In this document: positions 8,681-16,806 of the stretch, piece by piece
Numbering within the stretch: position 1 is the stretch's first letter
Layout: each line of letters opens with the position of its first letter
Assembly (NCBI RefSeq): GCF_014640255.1
Contig: NZ_BMGP01000002.1
Coordinates: forward strand, 719,958 to 783,957
Reading direction: 5' to 3'
Origin: Subtercola lobariae
Lineage (GTDB): Bacteria > Actinomycetota > Actinomycetes > Actinomycetales > Microbacteriaceae
DNA length: 64,000 nt
The notes under the pieces: generated by a model
Seen by the model: only the letters and a program-made list of their open reading frames with translations
Told to the model about the DNA's origin: nothing
Databases searched by the model: none
Program-made: the position numbers and the translations under genes

Positions 8681-9130
8681 ATGAGTAGTGTGCATCGCGT
8701 TTCGCCACGTAGTGTGCCAGCGCCCTTGGGCAAATACAGCCATCTCGGCGTCACAGAAGCGAACGTGAAAGTAGCGGTGTTCTCGGGCCAGATCGGCGTC
8801 ACCGGCGCCGGCAGGCCTGCAGCCGGAGCCGCTGCACAAACACGGCTCATCTTCGATGCCATCTCAGGCCTACTGAAATCGCAGGGTGCGACCCCGGCAG
8901 ACCTCATCAAACTCGTCACGTTCGTCGTGAGCCGCGACGCGCTAGCGGAGTTCACCGCCGTGCGCGACGAGGTCTATGCAGAGTGGTTTCCGGCAGGGGA
9001 CTACCCGTCAAGCACGATTCTGGTCGTGGCCGGTCTCGCGGCCGAGTCACTTCTCGTCGAGGTCGAAGGTAGTTTCGCCTGCCCACCCGAAAGCAGTGGA
9101 GGTGCTGTCGCCGCGCAAAAAGGCGAGTGA
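8681..9130 (+). CDS. RidA family protein
   Basis: 149 residues, a RidA/YjgF fold: PLGKYSHLGV near the start, VAVFSGQIGV, AQTRLIFDAISGLLKSQGAT and a typical EVEGSFACP end. RidA proteins deaminate reactive enamine/imine intermediates, and catabolic relatives hydrolyse aminomuconate-type compounds. The ATG at 8681 is preferred over a GTG at 8651 because family similarity starts about ten residues after it. Last gene of the catabolic run. Confidence 0.8.
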   Translation: MSSVHRVSPRSVPAPLGKYSHLGVTEANVKVAVFSGQIGVTGAGRPAAGAAAQTRLIFDAISGLLKSQGATPADLIKLVTFVVSRDALAEFTAVRDEVYAEWFPAGDYPSSTILVVAGLAAESLLVEVEGSFACPPESSGGAVAAQKGE

Positions 9131-9172
9131 GAGGTTCAGATGATTTAGCAAGTGGTGCGATGCTCGCCGGTG

Positions 9173-9645
9173 TCACGCGTTCACGTCTGAGGCGGGCGGG
9201 GCGACGCGTTCCTTAAGGAGCCGGGCCGTGATTCGGTCGCCCTGGCTGATCGCTGCGACTCCGACGATGACCGTGACGCTCCGAGCAGTTCGCTGGGCAG
9301 GGGGAATCTCGCCGAGCCACAGAACGAGATGAGCCCACCGACCGCGGGCACCCGATACAGCAGCGACGTCGACGCGACGACCGGCATGCGGGCGACGGCG
9401 TACCCCGAGAGCACGAAGCCCAGAGCCGAGGGCAGCAGGCCCCGATAAACAGCTCCCAGCCATGCGGAGCCGCTGGCCAAGATCAGCTGGGTCCAATCGA
9501 CGGGCGCGATCGGCAGAGTCATGATGGTGCCGGCGACCATCGCGTAGATCGCCTCTTCTATCGCCGAGCGGCGGCGAAGCAGCCCGCGTGAGAGGGGGTG
9601 ATATACGCCCTGCACAATCATCGACGTCATAGTTGAATCATGCGC
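9173..9645 (-). pseudogene. EamA (DMT) transporter remnant, headless and frameshifted
   Basis: Only the second EamA domain survives, read from about 9635 leftward. The segment with RRSAIEEAIYAMVAGTIM and GFVLSGYAVARMPVVASTSL is in one frame; then WLGEIPPAQ and VIVGVAAISQGDRI appear in another, so at least one indel lies near 9300-9260. The first five or so helices are absent. The remaining 5' edge meets the LysR remnant head to head. Not functional. Confidence 0.75.
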
Positions 9646-9649
9646 GCCT

Positions 9650-10161
9650 CGACGAGTCGTCGTCACCCCCGCCCGGCAGCTGCTCGCCTGCCACGGCAGC
9701 AACATCGTCGACATGCTGACCGTTGCTGAGATGGAGGTGTCATCCGTTCGAGAGGGCGCGGCGGGCACCTACGCGCGTGCGATTCTCCCCCCAGGCGTGG
9801 AAGAACCTCACGTCGACCAGCGGCAGCGCGCTCCACCTGCGTCTCATCGACATGGAGCCGAGCGCATCCATTCCCGCCCTGGCCGCCGGCGAGATTGAAC
9901 TTGCCCTGGCCCACCACTACTCGAACACTCCCCCCTCTCTGGCTCGCGCTGGTAGCTGCGGGTTTCGGCGTGGCGCTCATCCCTCAGCTGGCAGCCGTGA
10001 ACGTGCCCGACGACGTAGTTCTCCTCGATCTGCACGTACCGATCTATCGCAACACCGTTCTGGTTTCGCGGCGAGCGTCTGCCAGAGATGCAGGTCTCCT
10101 CCACATCAGTTCGGCGCTGCCAGCCGCTGCACTCGAAAAACTGCCGGCACCCTGCCTTTGA
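9650..10161 (+). pseudogene. LysR regulator remnant, headless and frameshifted
   Basis: Starts inside the linker helix (RRVVVTPARQLLACHG), with the HTH missing. The effector domain is split over frames: LHLRLIDMEPSASIPALAAG in one, then LVAAGFGVALIPQLAAVNVP and the C terminus to 10161 in another. At least two indels are needed. Together with the EamA remnant it is what is left of a common divergent LysR-EamA pair. Confidence 0.75.
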
Positions 10162-10176
10162 CTCAGGATGAACGGA

Positions 10177-11475
10177 CTATTTCACCTTTCTGATGGGCAG
10201 AATCAGCGCTGCACCGACGAGACCGGCGATGGCGCCCGCCACGAACAGGGCCGAGTAGTTCTGCGGATTCACCACGCTCGCCCCGATGAGAAGAATGAAG
10301 GGAGCAAGGGCCGGAACGAGAAACGAGGGAAAGATCACTGCGAGCCCGAGTATGCCCATGTCTTTGGCGGGGTTCTCAGGGTCGGGCAGCACCTGGCTGG
10401 CCAAAGCAATGTCGACGGCGATGTAGACCCCCTGCCCGGCTCCTACGATCGCGACCGCAATGAGAAAAGTCAAGAATGTGGTGGCGTTGGCTGCGATGAC
10501 CAGTCCGACCGCGAAGGCGAGCGCCGCCACGATAACGAACGGCTTGCGACGACCCATTCGGTCAGAGATTCGACCGCCGATGAACGCGAAAACGACCGCA
10601 GCCACGACCAGCGTGAGACTGCACACCGCCACAGCCTGCGAAACGCTCGACGAGGTGAAGCCCAGCCGATTCACGAGGTAGAACAGCTGGTACGACTGAA
10701 TGGCGGCCACGCCGCAGAACAGCAGCAGGCGACTGAACCAGACCAGCGCGAAATCGGGGTTCTTCACCGGGTTGGTCCAGAACGTACTGAAGAACAGAAC
10801 GACTGTGACGACGGGGCGTTCCTCCTTTGTGATCGGGCGGTCTTTCAAGAGCACCGCGAGGAGCGTAATCCCGATCACACCTAGGGCTGCTGGCGCGAAC
10901 ACCTGCCACGCGAGGCTAGGCACGGCCTGCGCCACGAAAAGCCCGACCAGGGCACCGAGCAGTGATCCCATCCCCGCGACGGCAGACGCGGGGCCGCGCT
11001 TCAAGGTGGGAATCTGATCGGGAATGATCGAGGTGACCGCCACAGTCACGGCGGCCGCGCCCACAAACAGAAGGGCGGCAGCGATCGCCAAAGTGGCCGT
11101 GTTCGATGCGAGGTACTCGAACACCGCACCTAGCGCGATCAATAAGGCACCGAGAAAAAGGTAGGGCCGCCTCCGCCCGAGTCGCCCCGTTGTGCGGTCA
11201 CTCAATCGCCCGAACAACGGGTAGGCGACGACGGCCAACAGAGAGGCCGCGCCGATCGCAATCGAGAACACCACAGCCTCGTTGGCGGGATCGATCGTGC
11301 TCGCCCTCAACGGAAGCGTCAGCACCAGCGGAGTAAGTTGACCCATCCCGATTCCGAGCGCTGCACCACCGAGAAGAGGCAGAAAGCCCCGTTGCAGCTT
11401 CGTGCCTTCTGCGGGCGAACCCTCAGCGAGAACGTCGCCCTCGCGGGCGGAAGAATTGAACTGAGCACTTGTCAT
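10177..11475 (-). CDS. MFS transporter
   Basis: 432 residues and about 12 membrane helices. The two halves are marked by cytoplasmic motifs FGRLSDRTTGRLGRRRPY (about residue 90) and GGRISDRMGRRKPF (about residue 300), the pattern seen in sugar-symporter-like MFS proteins (GPH/SLC45-like). The ATG at 11475 is used; an ATG six codons upstream is possible. It is convergent with the LysR remnant, 15 bp away. Substrate unknown. Confidence 0.8.
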   Translation of the reverse strand: MTSAQFNSSAREGDVLAEGSPAEGTKLQRGFLPLLGGAALGIGMGQLTPLVLTLPLRASTIDPANEAVVFSIAIGAASLLAVVAYPLFGRLSDRTTGRLGRRRPYLFLGALLIALGAVFEYLASNTATLAIAAALLFVGAAAVTVAVTSIIPDQIPTLKRGPASAVAGMGSLLGALVGLFVAQAVPSLAWQVFAPAALGVIGITLLAVLLKDRPITKEERPVVTVVLFFSTFWTNPVKNPDFALVWFSRLLLFCGVAAIQSYQLFYLVNRLGFTSSSVSQAVAVCSLTLVVAAVVFAFIGGRISDRMGRRKPFVIVAALAFAVGLVIAANATTFLTFLIAVAIVGAGQGVYIAVDIALASQVLPDPENPAKDMGILGLAVIFPSFLVPALAPFILLIGASVVNPQNYSALFVAGAIAGLVGAALILPIRKVK

Positions 11476-11642
11476 AAGCGGGCACCTTTGCATCGCGATT
11501 GATCAGCCGCTGACAGCGACTAATCACACAATAGCCACTCATTTACGAAATCGCACCACATTTGCGATAAAAAGCACTTGTACGAAACTCGCTCAACCAG
11601 TTGACCGACGACCTCGTGGCCGGCGGTCAACAGCTTGCCAAT

Positions 11643-11900
11643 TCAGACGAGTGGGTCGTCGTGGTCGACGGTGCGCCGGGAAACCTGCTCACCACTGACC
11701 GGGTCGACCGCCGAGCGAGTCGTCATCGTGGTCTGGCGGCGCCTGGTGATGAGCACGACTCCCAAAATGATGCCGAGCACGCCGGCAGCCATCAGAATGT
11801 ATCCGACGAGCTGGAGGTCGATCCACGACTCCTGGATGTTCACGGCGAACGCCAAGATGGCGCCCACGACGAATAGCGCGATTCCCGATCCGAGACTCAT
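11643..11900 (-). CDS. Small membrane protein, DUF6458 family
   Basis: 85 residues: two helices (about 5-25 and 29-52) then a cationic RRRQ stretch and an acidic tail (HDDPLV). This matches the actinobacterial DUF6458 family, whose function is unknown. It lies 42 bp downstream of the 54-residue hydrophobic gene on the same strand, so the two are probably one transcript. Confidence 0.7.
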   Translation of the reverse strand: MSLGSGIALFVVGAILAFAVNIQESWIDLQLVGYILMAAGVLGIILGVVLITRRRQTTMTTRSAVDPVSGEQVSRRTVDHDDPLV

Positions 11901-11942
11901 GGTTTTCCCTTCTTGATTGCGAGCATTCTGAGGCCGGAGCCG

Positions 11943-12107
11943 TTAGACGCGGCGGTTTCCCGTGAGGAAGCGCAGCAGAAAGACGATCAGCGCGATGACG
12001 AGCAGAACGACGCCAACCCAGATGAGGAAGCTCAGAGCGTGGGCGATACCGCCAGTGATCAAGAGGATGATCGCGATGATCGCAATAATCGCTACGAGGA
12101 TGTTCAT
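11943..12107 (-). CDS. 54-residue hydrophobic membrane peptide
   Basis: A short frame reading MNILVAIIAIIAIILLITGG at its start and ending FLTGNRRV: two helices with a cationic end, typical of stress-associated Lmo0937/hydrophobic small proteins. AAAAGG lies eight bases upstream of the ATG. It is followed on the same strand by the DUF6458 gene. The upstream region holds sites resembling the MarR operator at 12777. Function unknown. Confidence 0.7.
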   Translation of the reverse strand: MNILVAIIAIIAIILLITGGIAHALSFLIWVGVVLLVIALIVFLLRFLTGNRRV

Positions 12108-12185
12108 TGGTTACCTTTTCCCAGTCGGCCCGCGATAGGGCCAGGTCAGATCGGCTCCCGATTGAGAGTCATACCATCCTAACAA

Positions 12186-12202
12186 CTAGTTCAGTGGACT
12201 AG
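12186..12202. promoter_or_regulatory. Second CTAG-type site, upstream of the small membrane proteins
   Basis: ACTAG at 12185-12189 and ACTAGCAA at 12198-12205. The right half matches the arm of the perfect palindrome at 12777-12797 (TTGCTAGT on the other strand), while the left half is weaker. It lies 80-100 bp upstream of the 54-residue gene and near the 3' end of the marR-type gene. Possible second binding site for that regulator. Confidence 0.35.
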
Positions 12203-12242
12203 CAATCGGTGGACAACACCACATAACGTGTGGCAGGCGCGT

Positions 12243-12755
12243 CTAACTGGAGAAACCGATCTGGTCGACCGTCTGACGCATCATGGTCAGGAAGCGGGCG
12301 ACGATGCGCGCCTCCTCGACCGTCAGGGTCTGAATCGCGGCGGCCATGTTGTTCTGGGCGACCGCGAGCATGGGCCCGGTGTCTCCCTCGGCCGCGGTTG
12401 TCGGCACGATCTCGCTCGACCGCCGATCTGCACTGTTTTCACGACGCTCGACAAACCCCCCTGACTCGAGCCGCCGAAGCAGAACGGTGGTCGATGCGCT
12501 CGAAATGCCGAGGTATCTCGTGACGTCTTTCGAGGCGACTGGATGCCCAACCGCCCGTTGATCGAGAATGAACCGCAACGCTAACAGGTCGTTCTCACCG
12601 AGACCCATGGCAGTGCCCGTTCTGCGCCGCATGGCCGCTTCAGCTGCACGATACATATGTAACGCTTCGAGTACGTTCGAATCGTGCTGCGCAGCGGCAG
12701 CGACTGGGTTAGAGTCTGCTCTGACAAGATCGCTGAAGTCGAAAGAGTCAGTCAC
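12243..12755 (-). CDS. MarR family transcriptional regulator
   Basis: 170 residues with a winged helix: NDLLALRFILDQRAVGHPVA, SKDVTRYLGISSASTTVLL, RRLESGGFVERRENSADRRS, then a C-terminal dimerisation helix. The GTG at 12755 is preferred; the open frame upstream runs through the divergent kinase gene. A perfect inverted repeat 22 bp upstream of the start is a likely autoregulatory operator. Probable targets are itself, the divergent kinase and perhaps the small membrane proteins. Confidence 0.85.
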   Translation of the reverse strand: MTDSFDFSDLVRADSNPVAAAAQHDSNVLEALHMYRAAEAAMRRRTGTAMGLGENDLLALRFILDQRAVGHPVASKDVTRYLGISSASTTVLLRRLESGGFVERRENSADRRSSEIVPTTAAEGDTGPMLAVAQNNMAAAIQTLTVEEARIVARFLTMMRQTVDQIGFSS

Positions 12756-12776
12756 GTCACCTAGTCTCTGACATAT

Positions 12777-12797
12777 TTTGCTAGTTTGGCTAGCAAA
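12777..12797. promoter_or_regulatory. MarR operator palindrome
   Basis: TTTGCTAG (12777-12784), 5-bp spacer TTTGG, CTAGCAAA (12790-12797): perfect 8-bp arms. It is placed between the divergent MarR gene and the kinase gene, which is where an autorepressor of this family binds. Confidence 0.65.
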
Positions 12798-12845
12798 TTC
12801 GGCATACTCAGCGTATAAAACTTGATTCGCGCTCGAAAGGAAGTC

Positions 12846-14258
12846 ATGGCGCCCGACAACAGTGGTGTTGTTGGGCAGTCGCTCGCCCACAGATATACCG
12901 TCACCGCGAGAATTGGGTCGGGCGGCATGTCGACGGTCTATGAGGCCCTCGATACCCAGCTCGGCCGAAGAGTCGCTATCAAGATCTTCAACCCGGGTGA
13001 GGCCAGAGACGACGATCGCCGTCGCGGTGAGGTGGATGTTCTCGCCCGACTGAACCACCCGAACCTGGTCACGATGTACGACGCGCATCTCACGTCTGGT
13101 GACACGGCCACGCCGAGCTTCGTCGTGATGGAGCTCGTCAACGGGCCCGATCTGCGATCGACCCTCGATCACGGCCCGCTACGCGGATCGATTGCAGCAC
13201 AGGTGGCGGCCGACATCGCGCAAGCGCTTGCAGCCATGCACGCCCAAGGCATTGTGCACCGCGATCTGAAACCGGCGAACATCCTGCTCGCGCCCACCGG
13301 TCTGCCGTCGCCACGGTATCGAGCCAAACTGACCGACTTCGGTATCGCCCACCTTGTTGGTACCGACCGCATGACAACGGTCGGAACGATCATCGGAACC
13401 GCCTCCTACCTCAGTCCGGAGCAGGCGGAGGGCGCCCCGCCCGGGCCCGCGGCAGATGTGTACGCGCTCGGCCTCGTCATTCTCGAAAGCCTGACCGGGC
13501 ACAGAGAGTACCCGGGAACGGTGGTCGAAGCACTGAGCGCCCGAGCATCCCGAGACCCTGTGGTCAGCGACGAGTTGCCGATTCGCTGGGCATCGCTCAT
13601 CACCCACATGACTGCCCGGTCTCCCGAATCCCGCCCCAGTGCACTCGAGGTGGCCGAGCGGTCTCGCGAAATCACGGCCGACCTAGCCGCCTGGGATGGC
13701 TCACCAGTGTCACCCGACACCGGTGAGGCCACCGCCGCGATGCTTACCCCGACGCGAAGACTACCGCTGGCTGAGCAGACGCTGACCGATGAGACGCTGA
13801 CCGATGAAGCGCCGACCACGCAGACGGTCATCGCCGAGACGGTGATCGACAGGCACCCGAGGCGCGGGCTCCGACCAGCGCTTCTCATCTGCACTGCGAT
13901 CGTCGTACTGGCGGGTGCGGTCTGGGCGGGTGTCGCGCTGCTGCCGGGCCAGCTCATGTCGGATTCGACTCGGCCGGCTCCTGTCGTGACGACATCATCT
14001 GACTCGAGCAGTGCTCCAATCGATCAAGGAACGACGACCCAGGTCGAACCGGTGGCCACGTCAGAACCGACGGCCGAGCCCACCACTTCCACGCCGTCGT
14101 CTGTGCAGCCGACGGCGACGACGGCACCCAGTTCGGCGGCACCTTCGCCCACCGACAGCGGAAACGGGAACAACGGGAGTGGGAACGGAAAAGGCAACGG
14201 CAACGGCAACGGAAACGGAAACGGCAAAGGCAACGGCAACGGCAACGGCAAGGGCTGA
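12846..14258 (+). CDS. Membrane Ser/Thr protein kinase (PknB-like) with Gly/Asn/Lys repeat tail
   Basis: 470 residues. Kinase domain about 10-275: glycine loop ARIGSGGMSTVYEA, VAIKIF lysine, catalytic HRDLKPANILL, DFGIAHL, and APE-like SPEQAEG. A cytoplasmic Thr-rich linker with repeated LTDE units follows, then one helix (about 350-372) and an extracellular Pro/Ser/Thr-rich stalk ending in roughly 30 residues of Gly-Asn-Gly-Lys repeats. It lacks PASTA domains. GAAAGGAAG precedes the ATG. It probably senses the envelope and phosphorylates cytosolic targets. Confidence 0.9.
   Translation: MAPDNSGVVGQSLAHRYTVTARIGSGGMSTVYEALDTQLGRRVAIKIFNPGEARDDDRRRGEVDVLARLNHPNLVTMYDAHLTSGDTATPSFVVMELVNGPDLRSTLDHGPLRGSIAAQVAADIAQALAAMHAQGIVHRDLKPANILLAPTGLPSPRYRAKLTDFGIAHLVGTDRMTTVGTIIGTASYLSPEQAEGAPPGPAADVYALGLVILESLTGHREYPGTVVEALSARASRDPVVSDELPIRWASLITHMTARSPESRPSALEVAERSREITADLAAWDGSPVSPDTGEATAAMLTPTRRLPLAEQTLTDETLTDEAPTTQTVIAETVIDRHPRRGLRPALLICTAIVVLAGAVWAGVALLPGQLMSDSTRPAPVVTTSSDSSSAPIDQGTTTQVEPVATSEPTAEPTTSTPSSVQPTATTAPSSAAPSPTDSGNGNNGSGNGKGNGNGNGNGNGKGNGNGNGKG
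14158..14255 (+). repeat. Short tandem repeats encoding the kinase's GNGK tail
   Basis: About 16 copies of a 6-bp unit related to GGCAAC/GGAAAC, with some GGCAAA. It encodes alternating Gly-Asn and Gly-Lys up to the stop codon. Prone to length change in steps of two residues. Confidence 0.85.
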
Positions 14259-14335
14259 CGACCCTGAACTCTCGAGAATTCGAATAATGCCTCGCCGGTT
14301 CGTCAGATGAGGGTCGGAATGCCTAGGGTGTGGTC

Positions 14336-15070
14336 ATGACCGCGCAACCAGCCGATCCCTCGAGCCACAGTCGCCCGGAGCCACACTCCGGCAGCCTCGC
14401 AGGGCGCCTCAACTGGCTTCGGGCAGGCGTGCTAGGCGCGAACGACGGCATCGTCTCCGTTGCAGCCATCGTCGTCGGGGTCGCCAGCGCCAACGCGCCG
14501 TCGACTGCCATCGTCGCGGCAGGGTCTGCGGCGCTCGTCGGCGGCGCCATCTCGATGGCCCTCGGCGAGTACGTGTCGGTGAGCAGCCAGCGCGACTCAC
14601 AGAACGCCCTCATCGAGAAGGAGCGGGCTGAACTTCACGACGACCCCGAAGGCGAGTTGGATGAACTGGCCGGGCTCTATGAGAATCAGGGCCTCACTCC
14701 GCAGACCGCCCGGCAGGTCGCGATCGAGCTCACAGAGAACAACGCCCTCAAGGCGCACCTCGCGATGGAGCTCAACCTCGACGAGAATGACGTCGCGAGC
14801 CCCTGGGCGGCGGCCGGAGCATCCGCTCTCTCATTCATCATCGGCGGCGTGCTGCCCCTGTTGGCTATTCTGCTGCCACCCGACCAAGCGCGGGTTGCTG
14901 TCACCTTCGTCGTCGTGCTGATCGCTCTGGCCGCGACAGGCGTCATCGGCGCCCTACTGGGCGGTAGCCGCGTCGCCCGTGCGACGTTGCGGGTCGTCAT
15001 CGGCGGCGCTCTGGCTCTCGTGGCCACCTTCGTGATCGGCTCACTACTCGGCACGTCAGGCATCGGCTGA
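14336..15070 (+). CDS. VIT1/CCC1 family iron/manganese transporter
   Basis: 244 residues: helices near LGANDGIVSVAAIVVGVASA and AGSAALVGGAISMALGEYVSV (both family hallmarks), a cytoplasmic metal-binding helical domain with many Glu residues (about 88-150), then three C-terminal helices. The family moves Fe2+ or Mn2+ out of the cytosol. The ATG at 14336 is preferred over a GTG at 14330. Confidence 0.85.
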   Translation: MTAQPADPSSHSRPEPHSGSLAGRLNWLRAGVLGANDGIVSVAAIVVGVASANAPSTAIVAAGSAALVGGAISMALGEYVSVSSQRDSQNALIEKERAELHDDPEGELDELAGLYENQGLTPQTARQVAIELTENNALKAHLAMELNLDENDVASPWAAAGASALSFIIGGVLPLLAILLPPDQARVAVTFVVVLIALAATGVIGALLGGSRVARATLRVVIGGALALVATFVIGSLLGTSGIG

Positions 15071-15151
15071 GCGGGGCGACCACATCTGCCGCACCGAGGC
15101 AACCCCGAAATTCGTGCGGTCAGCGTGCGGGCGGGCCACCCACTGATCGCG

Positions 15152-15667
15152 TCATCGCCCGACAGCTTCTGTTGAACGGGCAGGAGTCGGCCGTTGCGGT
15201 GCGATGAAGACGAGGGCCGGGAACGTGATGAGGGCCAGCGCGAGGTGCATGAGAACGAGAATGAATACGCCCGCCGCCGGCTGACCTTTGTAGAGAATCC
15301 ACGCATCCGGAGCGAAGCCGACGACCGTGACAACGACCGCGAGCCAGAAGTACAGTCGCCGCCCACGGCTACTCACAAGGGTGACGAGTGGCCAGGCCAG
15401 TGATGCGAGCACGACTCCGATGATTGTGAGCTTGCCATAGTCGGAAAAGGCGTAGTGATCGTACCCTTTCGTCGCGGGGAAGAGCAGCACGCCCAGTTGA
15501 GCCAGACCAGCGCACGCGAGCAGTGAAGCGACTACCGCGACGACGGTGGCGACAATAAAGCGCACGATGCCCGGCTGATTGCGGCCGAGCGGAAAATCGA
15601 TGCCCATGACGCCGAGAAATCGCCCATGCGAAGCCCGTGTGGGTTCGTTACGCGAACCGGTCGTCAT
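15152..15667 (-). CDS. Four-helix membrane protein, DUF6069-like
   Basis: 171 residues with helices at about 35-62, 80-100, 105-125 and 132-155, and a conserved-looking loop FPATKGYDHYAFSDYGK between the first two. It resembles the actinobacterial DUF6069 group of unknown function. It is convergent with the VIT gene, 81 bp apart. Confidence 0.6.
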   Translation of the reverse strand: MTTGSRNEPTRASHGRFLGVMGIDFPLGRNQPGIVRFIVATVVAVVASLLACAGLAQLGVLLFPATKGYDHYAFSDYGKLTIIGVVLASLAWPLVTLVSSRGRRLYFWLAVVVTVVGFAPDAWILYKGQPAAGVFILVLMHLALALITFPALVFIAPQRPTPARSTEAVGR

Positions 15668-15993
15668 CTGTCGCTCGTTTCTCTCGCGGTCTGCGTGGAT
15701 GCCCGGAACAAGTCACCTCACCGTCGCCACGATACGTTCGCACCCGCCGCCGAGCATCGGTCAAGCGGGTGATCTTCGAGTCATCACGAAGGATGACACC
15801 GCGACGACAGCATGCGGAGCGGAGTCGATCACAGGATTCACACACGAGTGCTGACGTGTTGAGTGGGCTGTCAGTCTTGGTGAGCGCAGATTTCGCGTGT
15901 GCCCGCGAGACCGATTCGGCTGGGCCACAAAGCCGACCCGGTACTGTTGCTGCCGTAGCCCACGTTCATCTGACCTGACGGGAACCAACGTTT
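15668..15993. other. Intergenic region with no recognised gene
   Basis: 326 bp between the DUF6069-like gene and the first glycosyltransferase. It must hold promoters for both divergent genes. No convincing promoter, repeat or RNA is seen. Confidence 0.5.
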
Positions 15994-16806
15994 GTGACCT
16001 CTTCAAGCGCCGCCCCCTCAACCATGGTGGTCATTCCTGCGTTCGGTTCGCCTGAGCTGACCGATGGGGTCGTGCACGACCTGTGTCGCGACGGAAGTGA
16101 TCTCGACCCGGCCGTACGCATCGTGGTGGTCGACAACGCCGGTGACTACGTGCTCCCGCAGGGGAACATCGAGGTTGTGCGCCCGGGTCGCAACGTGCGG
16201 TGGATCGGTGCCGCGAAATGGGCCCTCCGCACCTCGGCACACGAGGCGTATGCGGTGTGCGCGGTGCTGAACAACGACATCCGGCTGTCGCCCGGGTTTC
16301 TCGACGGGCTGATCGCCCCGTTCAGGGCCGCAAGCGATATCGCGCTGGCGGCGGCCTGCTACGACGACTTCTGGCTGCACCAGCGGGCTCACACGATTCC
16401 GCAGACCGCCGCCGAGTACGTGCCGCGCGACGTGCTTCGCGACGTCGATTTCTGTGACGGCACCGCGATCGCGTTCGCGGTGGCCCCCATCGTCGAACTG
16501 GGAGGGCTCGACGAGGTGACCTTCGCCCGGCACGGCTACGGCGCAGACATCGACCTGGCGATCCGGGTGCGCGCGGCCGGCCTTCGGTGTGTGGTCACCG
16601 AGGGCGTCTATGTCTCGCACCTGCGTCGGCAGACGATGAACCGCACCGGTCAGTCGTCGGAGGGCAATCGTGCAGAGATTTTGAACGGTCTGAATGCCAA
16701 GTGGGGAGACGGATGGCGGGCCCAGGTCGGGCTCGCACCGGAGTCTTTTCCGGCCCACAACACGGGGAGCGGGGCATCCTGGTACCTGACCCCGCCGACA
16801 TGGTGA
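15994..16806 (+). CDS. Glycosyltransferase family 2
   Basis: 270 residues, GT-A fold: MVVIPAFGSPELTDGVVHDL, then IVVVDNAGDYV, VCAVLNNDIRLSPGF with NND in the metal-binding position, and a late DIDLAIRVRAAG acceptor-side motif. It resembles rhamnosyltransferase-type GT2 enzymes that act on nucleotide sugars at the cytosolic face. Its stop overlaps the ATG of the next glycosyltransferase (ATGGTGA), so the pair is translationally coupled. Confidence 0.8.
   Translation: MTSSSAAPSTMVVIPAFGSPELTDGVVHDLCRDGSDLDPAVRIVVVDNAGDYVLPQGNIEVVRPGRNVRWIGAAKWALRTSAHEAYAVCAVLNNDIRLSPGFLDGLIAPFRAASDIALAAACYDDFWLHQRAHTIPQTAAEYVPRDVLRDVDFCDGTAIAFAVAPIVELGGLDEVTFARHGYGADIDLAIRVRAAGLRCVVTEGVYVSHLRRQTMNRTGQSSEGNRAEILNGLNAKWGDGWRAQVGLAPESFPAHNTGSGASWYLTPPTW

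Noticed and set aside
10168..10884. 238-residue plus-strand frame opposite the MFS gene
   Set aside because: Very hydrophilic His/Glu/Arg sequence mirroring transmembrane codons; not a real protein.
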